Below are positions 21,886 to 29,380 of a stretch of DNA of 29,380 nucleotides, one piece after another. The position numbers and the translations under genes were made by a program. A model generated the notes under the pieces. The model saw only the letters and a program-made list of their open reading frames with translations, made no database searches and was not told where the DNA came from. The stretch comes from Priapulus caudatus (Eukaryota > Priapulida > Priapulimorpha > Priapulimorphida > Priapulidae), in assembly GCF_000485595.1 (NCBI RefSeq), contig NW_014577289.1, positions 797,731 through 827,110 on the forward strand, in the 5' to 3' direction. Position 1 is the stretch's first letter. Every line of letters starts with the position of its first letter.

Positions 21886-21905
21886 TATATTATAATATAT
21901 ATATA
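21384..21905. repeat. (CCTG)n/(CCTA)n array followed by (CT)n and (TA)n
   Basis: About 450 bp of CCTG tetranucleotides with frequent CCTA and CTGT variants (21384-21832) pass into a CT run (to about 21873) and then a TA run (to about 21905). The layering of three repeat types resembles the block at 2.48-3.47 kb. Confidence 0.95.
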
Positions 21906-23340
21906 GACTGATACGTACATGTGACGGCAGTCACGTAAGAACGCCGAGCGAACGCGTACGTATACGCCGTATAATTGGCCGCAGTGCTGCCTTGCAAATC
22001 TGATTGAGAATGTCAATTAAATGTAAACGCTCATCCCTCGCCCCATTTAATATCCTGCATGCCACATTTATCTCCTACTTTGCCTCCCCCCGTCTTTCCC
22101 TTCCAAAATCCCTTCCTCTTCCCATCACAGCCAGCTGTCTCTCGCACTCCGCCTCACATCTTTCCTAATTAGATAAATTCCTCCCCTCCCCTCCCCCTAC
22201 GACCCTCTCCAATCTGTCTATGTCTGTCTGTCTCTTCTTCTGTCTGTTTCTTGCCTTCGTTTGTTCTCGCGCGCCGGCTCACTCTAATTTCTACAAACCT
22301 TTTCACGCTAACCATAAAAAGGATGATGAACACGAGTTATAGCTGTCGTTCCATCTCTAGTCGCAAGTGCAATCTTTCACACAATGAAATTAAAATTTCG
22401 TTCACAGTGCTTACATACACTCACTTCCCTATTTCCGCGCATAAAACTGCAACACAACGAGCACGCGCCACTTGTGCAGTTCAGAATCCACTAGCAATCG
22501 ACTTCACTAAATCTCCTGGCTCTTCCTCCGAAAATTTCGATGGATCGTTGCAAAATGGCTCACTCCCTCAGTGTTTTCTACTCAGAGCAAAAACGACTTC
22601 TTGGAAGCAGAAATAGTTTAATCGTATAGCTATAGCTTGAATCACTCTATCTCGGAAGGCCAACCGTAAGATAGTACATACGCTCACACTCACAAACGCA
22701 CCAACGCACGGACGCACGCGCACGCATGCACACACGCACGAACTTTCGCACTGACGCATGCGCACACGCACGCGCGAACATATGCACGCGAGCACACATA
22801 TGCGCGCACACACGCGCGTTTAAATTTATTTAGATATTCAGAAAAATAGCCAACAGAGGCGCATTATACGAAGAGTCAAGTAAATGAAGTATCTGCCACA
22901 GATGCTCGACGGGAATGCATTGTGTGATACGGAATGATAAATATTAGTCAACGGTGCGACACGTGCTTCATGAATATTCTAATGAAGTGGGTGTCAGTGG
23001 ATAGAGTAATTAATGCAGTTTTGAGTGCATCTGCCACCCGTATAAAGCTGCTGGCGAGGCAATGGATATATGGCAACTATAAGTTATTGGCGCAGATGAC
23101 ATGAGAGCGAAGGCATGGCACATGACGTCCACAAATCCTCGGCAATGTTCTGACGAGACCTAGTTACCTAAGGCCTAAAAAGACGTTTGTTTTCGCTAAT
23201 CCGACCGAGTCCATTTTAAACCGCCGAGTCGAAACTTTTTATTGTAATTGGCAACAAAAATCCCAACGTGATATCGATTGGTGAATGCATCGATTCATTA
23301 CGCACCGCTTCCGGTAGAAATTCCCGTGAAAACGATAGGG
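21906..23340. other. gene-poor stretch
   Basis: No gene is supported. A C/T-rich zone occupies about 22070-22250. A CA/CG-rich alternating tract lies at about 22680-22820. Confidence 0.5.
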
Positions 23341-23348
23341 CGCTCGAA

Positions 23349-23356
23349 TATAAAAG
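23349..23356 (+). promoter_or_regulatory. candidate TATA box
   Basis: TATAAAAG lies 24 bp before an ATG in good context (ACAATGG at 23373). It is the only TATA-like match in the window that sits close to both a short frame and a downstream polyA signal. Confidence 0.35.
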
Positions 23357-23372
23357 CACAACAACAACAACA

Positions 23373-23413
23373 ATGGCGACCTCTGTAGTGGTTGCGTTGT
23401 ATTTGGACGCATG
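23373..23413 (+). pseudogene. start of a short frame interrupted by the hAT-like insertion
   Basis: ATG at 23373 opens Met-Ala-Thr-Ser-Val-Val-Val-Ala-Leu-Tyr-Leu-Asp-Ala before the hAT-like element begins at 23414. If the element is ignored, the frame continues only about 15 more codons, to a TAG at about 24130, in a different frame from the ORF at 24144. The original peptide would therefore have been short, or splicing is involved. It may be a uORF or a chance ATG. Confidence 0.25.
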
Positions 23414-24079
23414 CAGTGGCGGCACCAAGGGGGAAGCATGGGGGCAATTGCCCTCCCCCAGTCAAATCCTTTGCCCAAAATGTTGCCTTTCAATCTTTGG
23501 GTTTTAACCCTAGTCTATGTAATTTGAATTCTTATTGGGTGGCAGACGTCCCAACCCTTGCGATTTTGGCGGGAAATTTCCGCTTTCTTATTCCATTTCC
23601 GCCACTACCATTTTCCCCTTTATTTTTCCGCGAAACAGCAATTTCCGTGGATAGCCTATATTTACAACACTAGCGCACTACCGTAAAATTAGAAGTATGG
23701 ATATGGATCAGAAGTGCTCTACAAGCGTGTTTATTTCTCTGCTTTTCAGAGGCTTGATTTTTCACCTCAAAAACGCTAAAAGCTCAGAGCTTTCGTAGCG
23801 TAACGCCGGCCCCTGGGCCCCACCAGGGGCTGTAGAGCCGGCCCCTGCACCCCACCAGGGGCTGTAGAGCCGGCCCCTGCACCCCACCAGGGGCTGTAGA
23901 GCCGGCCCCTGCACCCCACCAGGGGCCGTAGAGCCGGCCCCTACACCCGACCCATTAGTTCTCGCGCTACGCGCTCGAAGTGGCGCTACACGATCACAAC
24001 ATTTTGCCACCCAACATTTTTCCTTGCCCTCAGCTTGCCCCCCCCCCACCCCACTTTTACAATCCTGGTGCCGCCACTG
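23414..24079. mobile_element. non-autonomous hAT-like element (666 bp)
   Basis: The ends are perfect 14-bp inverted repeats, CAGTGGCGGCACCA at 23414 and its complement ending at 24079. They are flanked by 8-bp target duplications, GACGCATG (23406-23413) and GACGCGTG (24080-24087), which differ at one base. Eight-base duplications and CAGTGGCG-type ends are typical of the hAT superfamily. The interior encodes no transposase; a C-rich run and a 5-copy 32-bp minisatellite fill the right half. The single mismatch between duplications suggests insertion that is not very recent. Confidence 0.85.
23805..23960. repeat. 32-bp minisatellite, 5 copies, inside the hAT-like element
   Basis: Units start at 23805, 23837, 23869, 23901 and 23933 with exact 32-bp spacing. 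The core GCCGGCCCCTGCACCCCACC is followed by AGGGGC, so each unit can fold on CCCCTG/CAGGGG. The copies are almost identical, which points to recent expansion. The minus-strand Gly/Pro-rich frame across it is a translation artefact. Confidence 0.92.
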
Positions 24080-24143
24080 GACGCGTGTGTTCACAGCATC
24101 AAGCGAAAACAAATTAGTAGGTGCTATCGATAGTGAACTAAAA

Positions 24144-24344
24144 ATGGAGAACATTTTTGTTCTCATACACCCTGAACAAACGGATACAAGTAAAGTAAAA
24201 GTGAGATGTCGGACATCGCCGGATTCGGAACCGTTCGATGTGAACATGGAAATGCAACTGAAAGAATCATCTGGGACAATTTGCGACAAATGTACTGGTG
24301 CTGGACTGATTGCAGTTGTGGCTAGGCCATACGGGAAAGGTTGA
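24144..24344 (+). CDS. hypothetical 66-residue protein or 3' exon
   Basis: The frame from ATG 24144 to TGA 24344 begins MENIFVLIHPEQ and has a balanced composition with three Cys (Arg-Cys-Arg; Cys-Asp-Lys-Cys). The frame is open further upstream to the end of the hAT-like element, so the true start may be an exon border near the weak acceptor TTCACAG at 24090-24096. A polyA signal AATAAA follows at 24396-24401, about 52 bp past the stop. I do not recognise the family. With the TATA box and ATG on the other side of the hAT-like element, this could be a small gene disrupted by the insertion, but the two frames do not join directly. Confidence 0.35.
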   Translation: MENIFVLIHPEQTDTSKVKVRCRTSPDSEPFDVNMEMQLKESSGTICDKCTGAGLIAVVARPYGKG

Positions 24345-24395
24345 ATGTCAGATGTGTATATGCTGGACTGGTTTATATAATATAATATGTGATAT

Positions 24396-24401
24396 AATAA
24401 A
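24396..24401 (+). terminator. polyadenylation signal for the 24144-24344 frame
   Basis: Canonical AATAAA, 52 bp downstream of the TGA, in a TA-rich context. Confidence 0.35.
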
Positions 24402-25302
24402 TGATATATATCCTTGAGCCTGACCTTCTTGTTTCAGCACCTTCTGGGTTGAATCTCTTGAGACTTAGAAGTCTCATATATGGAATTAGTCATTAGAGAA
24501 TTCATTATATGGGCTGTTATAAGTATAAAACAAGTATCGTTAGAATACAAAAAAAAATTGATAAAAAAAAAGTTTTGCCTACCGTGTCTAATTTGTTTCA
24601 GTTCGTTAGCGGAAACAAACGTCTTTTTTTTACACCTAACCATTACATTATTTGACTTCCATTTTTGAAACCGGGTGTATATATTCGTAACACGTGCGCC
24701 CGTAAGACAGTCGTAAGTCCAGGTGTGCTTATTTCTTTAGAGAAAAAGATATTTTGCTAGCAATGATAACGTAATGGAATAAGTTACCTTTCGAGTTACG
24801 TTTTTTCCTCATTGTAACGATAGTTAATATTACATATAGCACCCTTCAGTCCGTACAAATGACGGCCAAACCGGCAACATCTCATGACAAATCGTCTGGA
24901 AATAAATGGCCTCAGCGGCGATTCCCGTAGAATCCGCTAAGCTAAGCTAAGCTGCTTAGTAATTCTACCGATGTGCGTGGAACGTCTATCACGGAAACTG
25001 TTTCGCCATATATACATCAAACGAGTGGTCGCCGCCACCGCCGCCCTGATTCTTATCAGAGGCCCGTTGTCAGAAACAAAATTAGTCTTAACATTAACTT
25101 TGACTCGTAGACCGGTGACAGAAGCATCGTAAAGTTACGAGAATGAAAAATCCCAGCAAATTCTCTCTTAACATTACGAGATTCCAGACCCTCTCGTAAC
25201 TTTACGACCAAGATAAAAATAATGCAATTACACAAAGAATTGCAATTATAGTGATATTAGATTTTATATTAATTATAGCGGGCAGATAAGAGCAATTTTT
25301 TT
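24402..25302. other. gene-poor stretch
   Basis: No gene. It contains a long-armed inverted repeat: 25127-25142 (TCGTAAAGTTACGAGA) is perfectly complementary to 25192-25207, with a 49-nt spacer holding further fragments of the same motif. A short GCTAA run lies at about 24939-24955. Confidence 0.6.
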
Positions 25303-25308
25303 AGAGGA

Positions 25309-25572
25309 ATCGTGCAAATGATGATACAAGCATCAAATTTGGCACACTTGTTCTCCAAGTGATACTAATCAAATCTGCCCGATTCGCCAATTGAAAATCC
25401 AAGACGGTGGCCATTTTTCAAGATGGCCACCAAATTAGACGCCCGAAGTTGACGTTTTGCTTAGAAGTATTTGTAGTTGTCCGATTTGCATGATCTAGGT
25501 GTGGATTCCTATGTTTTCAAGCCCGCTGAAGTGGATTTTCCTGTTTATACAGCACACGGACACATATTTTTC
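25309..25572 (+). repeat. left 264-bp terminal inverted repeat
   Basis: Complementary to 28277-28540. It contains CCATTTTTCAAGATGGCCAC, and a related TTTTTCAAGATGGC motif recurs at its inner edge (25567-25580). The 81-codon frame at 25477-25722 starts inside the arm and is not a credible gene. Confidence 0.88.
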
Positions 25573-25758
25573 AAGATGGCAACCAGATTGTCTGTTTTTT
25601 ATTACGTAAGCTTTGCCCCGGCTAGTAAATGTTTAAAGTTATGCATACCATGCCACTGGTCCTCCAGCTGCTACTGTTCACATACGCAGCTGCAGAGTGA
25701 TGTGCAGGGGAGCTCTGACTGAAAGCACTTGCATCTTCCTTTGCAACCTTTCTTACAG

Positions 25759-27011
25759 GAACACTTCGTCAGTTTGGAGATGGTTGCCTGGCCCCAGATG
25801 ATCCAAGCCTGATAGGCCACACGCGTTGCATGTTCTCTGAGGGCGGCAATGAGGGAATTTCTAAGGAGAAAGTCCTGAAAGACGACTGTCAGTTATTCTC
25901 GCGACTGTTCATCTCGTGCCAGAACAGGCAGTGTGACTTGCAAGAATTCTTCAAGCACGAGAATCAGTCACACCCTGCATCTCTCAGTGACAGCGGCAAG
26001 CTTCATACGTGTCAGAAGTCACAGCTGGTTGAAATTCTTGAAGCGCAAGTGAACATCCCAGACAGAGAACCAAAGAGAGATGCAATCATCATTGATGGCT
26101 TAGCACTTATCAATGCCTTACCTCCACGTACTTCAAAGACATTTGATGACTATGCTAAAGAAGACATCATTCCAAAGGTGGAATTCTATGGTGCCAGGTA
26201 CGAGCGGGTGGACGTAGTCTTTTATGTGTACAAGAAGTCAAGTCTGAAATCCGAGACGAGGTCGAAAAGGGGGCAAGGAATCAGAAGAAGAGTGACAGGA
26301 ACGAGTAAGACACCAGGTAACTGGCAAAGCTTCTTTCGTGATGCCAGCAACAATACTGAGCTGCTTCCCTTCCTTGCGGAAAAGATGTGTGAAGCAGAGA
26401 CGACAAGCACAGTCATCGTCACAAAAGGAAAAGATGCCATTAGCAACACAAGGAAGTCTCTGGATGCTGTGTCCCCATGTTGTCATGAAGAAGCTGACAG
26501 GCGAATATTTGTACACGCCAGGGATGCAACGACTGATGGGAGCAAGTCTATTATCATTAAGGCTAATGACACGGACGTGCTAGTCATAGCAATATCTGTA
26601 CTGCCATCCTTACAGGAACTAGGTCTTGAGAAAATGTAGATTGCCTTTGGCCAAGGAGCCAAGATGCAATGGATTCTAGTCCATGAGATAGTTTCTGAAA
26701 TAGGGCTTGAGAAAGCTAGAGGGATGCCATACTTTCATGCGTTCACTGGATGTGACGTCGTGTCTGCCTTCCGTGGGAAAGCAAAGAAATCTGCATGGCA
26801 GACTTGGAACGTATTTGATAATGTTTCACAAACATTCACTAATCTCAGCCAGCATCCAGTATTGATTCGTGATCTTGACCTCCAGAGGCTGGAGAGATTC
26901 GTTGTCCTCATGTACGACAGATCAAGCGCAGCCACTAGTGTGGACGAAGCAAGATTAGATCTCATTGCCCGCAAGCAGAGGCCGTACAACTGAATTCCAC
27001 CAACACAGGCA
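25759..27011 (+). pseudogene. C-terminal half of a FEN/XPG-like (PIN-superfamily) mobile-element protein
   Basis: One reading frame runs from a good acceptor (CTTTCTTACAG, AG at 25757-25758) to about 27011, broken by TAG at 26637 and TGA at 26991. Numbering from ATG 25830, blocks are KDDCQLFSRLF (18-27), FFKHENQ (40-46), IIIDG (86-90), RSKRGQGIRRRV (144-155), CCHEEADRR (217-225), NDTDVLV (246-252), then past the TAG FHAFTGCDVVSAF and LERFVVLMYDR. The order DG / HEEAD / DTDV / GCD resembles the acidic clusters of FEN1/XPG and other PIN-like nucleases. That function is inferred, not shown. The TAG stands where relatives have Trp before AFG. Homology stops after IPPTQA at 27011; the Cys-rich tail known in relatives is missing. 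No promoter is identified. Confidence 0.8.
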
Positions 27012-27022
27012 TCCTGCTCTTG

Positions 27023-28186
27023 TTTGAAGAAAGAAACAAGGGTTTTCTTGATTGAATGATAGAAAGGACTTTCACCTTTATCCTCTAGCCCCTCCATGAA
27101 TGATTGGAACTGCTCTTTGCCCCGCCGGTGATGTGTAGCTACCATTTCAGCTAGAGTTGGGTCTGCAATGTTCTTCGTGTCTAGCACCATCAGGTCGGCT
27201 GATTCTTCTTGGAATGGGTTGCCTATCTCCTGCATCACTGCAGAGAGTGATTTCACCTTTTCAAAGAAAGATTTCTGGGCAATCAGTGTCTGCTCATGGT
27301 GTCTGCTGCTGTAGGTGGCATCTTTTATACCAGACATGGCCTCGTATCCAGCTACTAGACTACTAACTTCGGGTCCAGCGACCATCCACCTACGAAGTGC
27401 TGACGGGTCTTCTGTCAACCCAATTGATCCTCCGTCACATTTGATCACTGCATTATTGTGCTCGTGTGCTTGGTCGATCGCTAAGGCAGAGAATTTACTT
27501 CTTGACTTGTGGATGGCAAAGTTCCCTTTGTAAAACTCCCTGGCCACATCTGGATGTTGTTGCTCAAGTGACATCATATCTCGGAGGTGAATTGAGATCC
27601 ATCGCGCATAGTTGACATTGTTATTCGCAAAGAAGTAAGACACCAGTTCTGAAAGTGCTTCACGGTACAAGTTGAAGTTGTCTTCTCTGAATGAGCGGAT
27701 CAGGGGTGATGGTGAGCTCCATGTCCAGCACCAGACTCCAGAACTGGAACTGCGGACTCTCTTTCCTCCGTTGTTCACACCAATCCTCAAAGGTTATATC
27801 TGATATACTAGACTCTTCAGAGCGGTAATCATGGTATGCCTTCTTCATCAGTTTGTAAAAGCTGCATGCAGTGATCTGGTGTGCTTGTCTTGTCCTGGTA
27901 ACACTGGATGCAGACAGGTAAGACTCTGTATGGTCTCAGTATGACTCTGGTAGTCTGACAGTATATGGACTCTGTATGACTGACAGGTTTCACAGCAGTG
28001 ATGTCACCTCCATCACACGCAGAGACCTTTTGTGTACTACCCTCATCTAGTTTAGCCTGCGAGCCAACGCGGTTTACTAGGGTGTGGCCGATGCCGTGCA
28101 CTAGCATCTTCTTGAAGCCATAGATGAGAGTTGGGCCAGTGGTGAGGACCAGTGCCAGTAGTCCATCCAATGAATGTGGCTGACTG
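27023..28186 (-). pseudogene. N-terminal half of the same mobile-element protein, opposite strand
   Basis: The minus strand, from an acceptor (TTTGTTTTCAG, exon from 28186) down to about 27023, encodes in order VTRTRQAHQITACS, FEDWCEQRRKESPQFQFWSL, RSFREDNFNLYREALSELV, NYARWISIHLRDM, IDQAHEHNN, GGSIGLTEDPSALRRWMVAGP, HHEQ, EIGNPFQEESADL and VLDTKNIADP. In relatives these blocks precede, in one polypeptide, those found here on the plus strand. Two frame changes are visible. One is in the degenerate AGACTCTGTATG repeats at about 27920-27980, which could instead be an intron. The other is at a GGGG run, 27703-27706. The first part (28170-27980, for example LTTGPTLIYGFKKML) I do not recognise. 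The long minus-strand frame continues to 26735, but below 27023 it is only the antisense of the other half. No catalytic role is known to me for this half. Confidence 0.78.
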
Positions 28187-28276
28187 CTGAAAACAAAGGT
28201 ACTACCTCTAACACTACACCCCTACACCCCATAGCTATGCAAACGTATGAAAATCATAAACAAATGTGAAAAGTGA

Positions 28277-28540
28277 GAAAAATATGTGTCAGTGTGCTTT
28301 ATAAACAGGAAAATCTACTTCAGCAGGTTTGAAAACATAGGAATCCACATCTAGATCATGCAAATCGGACAACTACAAATACTTCTAAGCAAAACGTCAA
28401 CTTCGAAAGGCTAATTTGGCAGCCATCTTGAAAAATGGCCGCCATCTTGGATTTTCAATTGGCCAATCGGGCAGATCTGATTAGTATCACTTGGAGAACA
28501 AGTGTTCCAAGTTTGATGCTTGTATCATCATTTGCACGAT
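28277..28540 (-). repeat. right 264-bp terminal inverted repeat
   Basis: Reverse complement of 25309-25572 with scattered substitutions. It contains GCCATCTTGAAAAATGGCCG. Scattered mismatches but no large indel separate the two arms. Confidence 0.88.
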
Positions 28541-28546
28541 TTTTCT

Positions 28547-29314
28547 GCTATCTCCTACACTATTTTCGACAATTTACTGTACAACCAGTCGGCAACATGC
28601 AACTATGTCACCTGTACATATAAAATAATCTTTTGTGTGCAATCTATCTTCATGGAGAATCTATTTCAGAGCTCGTACGATCTACATCATCTGCATTATT
28701 CTTTGCCTTACATTTGCCGAAATCTTTCAACCGTAATAAAGATATAATATAGTAATCTTTACTCACGTCTAAATTTCAGTTTACTTTTTCTAATTCAATC
28801 ACAATGCAGTGTTGTTATTTTGCTATGAATTATACGTACCGTATTTTAAAAGTAATATAAGTCATGCTTCTTTCTGCTTCAATTTGTTCATACTTGCTGA
28901 AGAAATATAAATCGCAAAATTTATTCTAATTGGCTAATCACTTTTAAACAAATGTCGATAGGCTGATTAGAATTATGAAACTACTCTAAGATTTATGTAT
29001 TACATAAATTATCCTGGGCAGATCTGGTCTACCTGTCATGTAATATAATCAAAATAAATGGGAACGTAGTGGGTAGTTTTGCTGAACTGAAACGCCTGTA
29101 GACCCACTAATCTCCATAGTTCTAAAGAAATTAATTAGGACATGTGCTATATAACCAACTTTCAGAAATAAAGCATGCCTTCTGTGCCTCCGGCCCTGCT
29201 AAAACATAACATTTGAAAGAGAAACAGTAAGTGAAATAGTAAGAGGACGGGGAGTATGCGCGCTCGAGACAGGAGAAGAGAGCGCGACAAAAAGGGGAAG
29301 AAGGAAATGGTCAA
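28547..29314. other. gene-poor AT-rich stretch
   Basis: No supportable gene or RNA; several short AT palindromic segments only. Confidence 0.5.
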
Positions 29315-29380
29315 GATAGATAGATAGAGAGAGAGAGAGAATCGAGAGAGAGAAGAGAGAGAGAGAAAGAGAGAGAGAGA
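29315..29380. repeat. (GATA)n / (GA)n microsatellite running off the window
   Basis: Short GATA run followed by GA-rich sequence that continues past the right edge. Confidence 0.92.

Larger units (their letters stand above)
25303..28546. mobile_element. 3.2-kb TIR element carrying a split, convergent gene
   Basis: The left arm, about 25309-25572, and right arm, about 28277-28540, are long inverted repeats of 264 bp with scattered mismatches; weaker matching extends to 25303 and 28546. Both arms carry GCCATCTTG/CAAGATGGC motifs and the sequence AAATGATGATACAAGC or its complement. No clear target duplication could be fixed at the ragged tips. Between the arms lie two convergent coding remnants listed separately. 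Family knowledge: the encoded protein is an uncharacterised multi-copy family seen in cnidarian, mollusc and fish genomes. The element's classification is unknown to me. Confidence 0.8.

Noticed and set aside
23762-24289. A 175-codon minus-strand Gly/Pro-rich frame
   Set aside because: Most of it is the 32-bp minisatellite translated. It also crosses the hAT-like element boundary.
25477-25722. An 81-codon frame in the left TIR
   Set aside because: It begins inside the inverted repeat, the other arm does not preserve it as a gene, and no domain is visible.
26222-26583. Overlapping frames in other phases inside the plus-strand pseudogene
   Set aside because: Shadows of the FEN-like frame with no motifs of their own.
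26735-27022. C-terminal part of the 351-codon minus-strand frame
   Set aside because: Below about 27023 it is only the antisense of the plus-strand half and shows no family motifs. Only the part above 27023 is real.

Overview
This is nuclear DNA of an animal, most likely a marine invertebrate. The evidence is an intron-containing Csk-type tyrosine-kinase exon, very long di- and tetranucleotide tracts, many minisatellites, several DNA transposons with terminal inverted repeats (TIRs), and a dispersed gene family that I know from cnidarian, mollusc and fish genomes. CpG is frequent throughout. I cannot name the species or phylum. The window is gene-poor and repeat-rich: the one feature that looks like an intact host gene is a 177-bp terminal exon.

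Layout. 1-3500: (TG)n, a 39-bp minisatellite and a 1-kb compound TA/GT/ATGT block, with a possible decayed gene fragment near 0.9-1.1 kb. 3.5-8.3 kb: sparse DNA with microsatellites. 8.3-8.8 kb: a foldback element with 125-bp TIRs flanked by TTAA. 9.1-9.3 kb: two small minisatellites. 9.6-9.9 kb: an unrecognised coding-looking frame on the minus strand. 10273-10449: the terminal exon of a Csk-like kinase (minus strand), preceded in its intron by a tandem array of degenerate copies of its own 3' splice site. 13.47-15.88 kb: a segment bounded by about 102-bp TIRs, holding a CA/GA/CA simple-repeat block and a short acidic reading frame. 15.84-16.5 kb: about 145-bp tandem repeats that share a motif with those TIRs, followed by a perfect 23-bp-stem hairpin. 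17-23.3 kb: mostly featureless, with a hairpin at 19.1 kb and a 450-bp CCTG/CCTA array. 23.41-24.08 kb: a 666-bp non-autonomous hAT-like element with 8-bp target duplications and a 5 x 32-bp internal minisatellite. It sits between a TATA box/ATG and a 66-codon frame with a polyA signal. 25.30-28.55 kb: a 3.2-kb element with 264-bp TIRs.

The most interesting locus is the last one. It holds the two halves of a protein that I recall as one continuous polypeptide in related families. Here they face each other tail to tail. The C-terminal half runs on the plus strand and has a motif order like FEN1/XPG (PIN-like) nucleases. The N-terminal half runs on the minus strand. They meet within about 12 bp near 27,011-27,023. 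Each half carries few lesions (two stops on one side, two frame changes on the other), which suggests a recent rearrangement of a mobile element.

The second notable locus is the kinase intron. Six degenerate copies of the intron-exon junction lie in tandem upstream of the true acceptor, and four keep an AG, so the array could act as splice decoys. All family assignments are by eye, without database searches.
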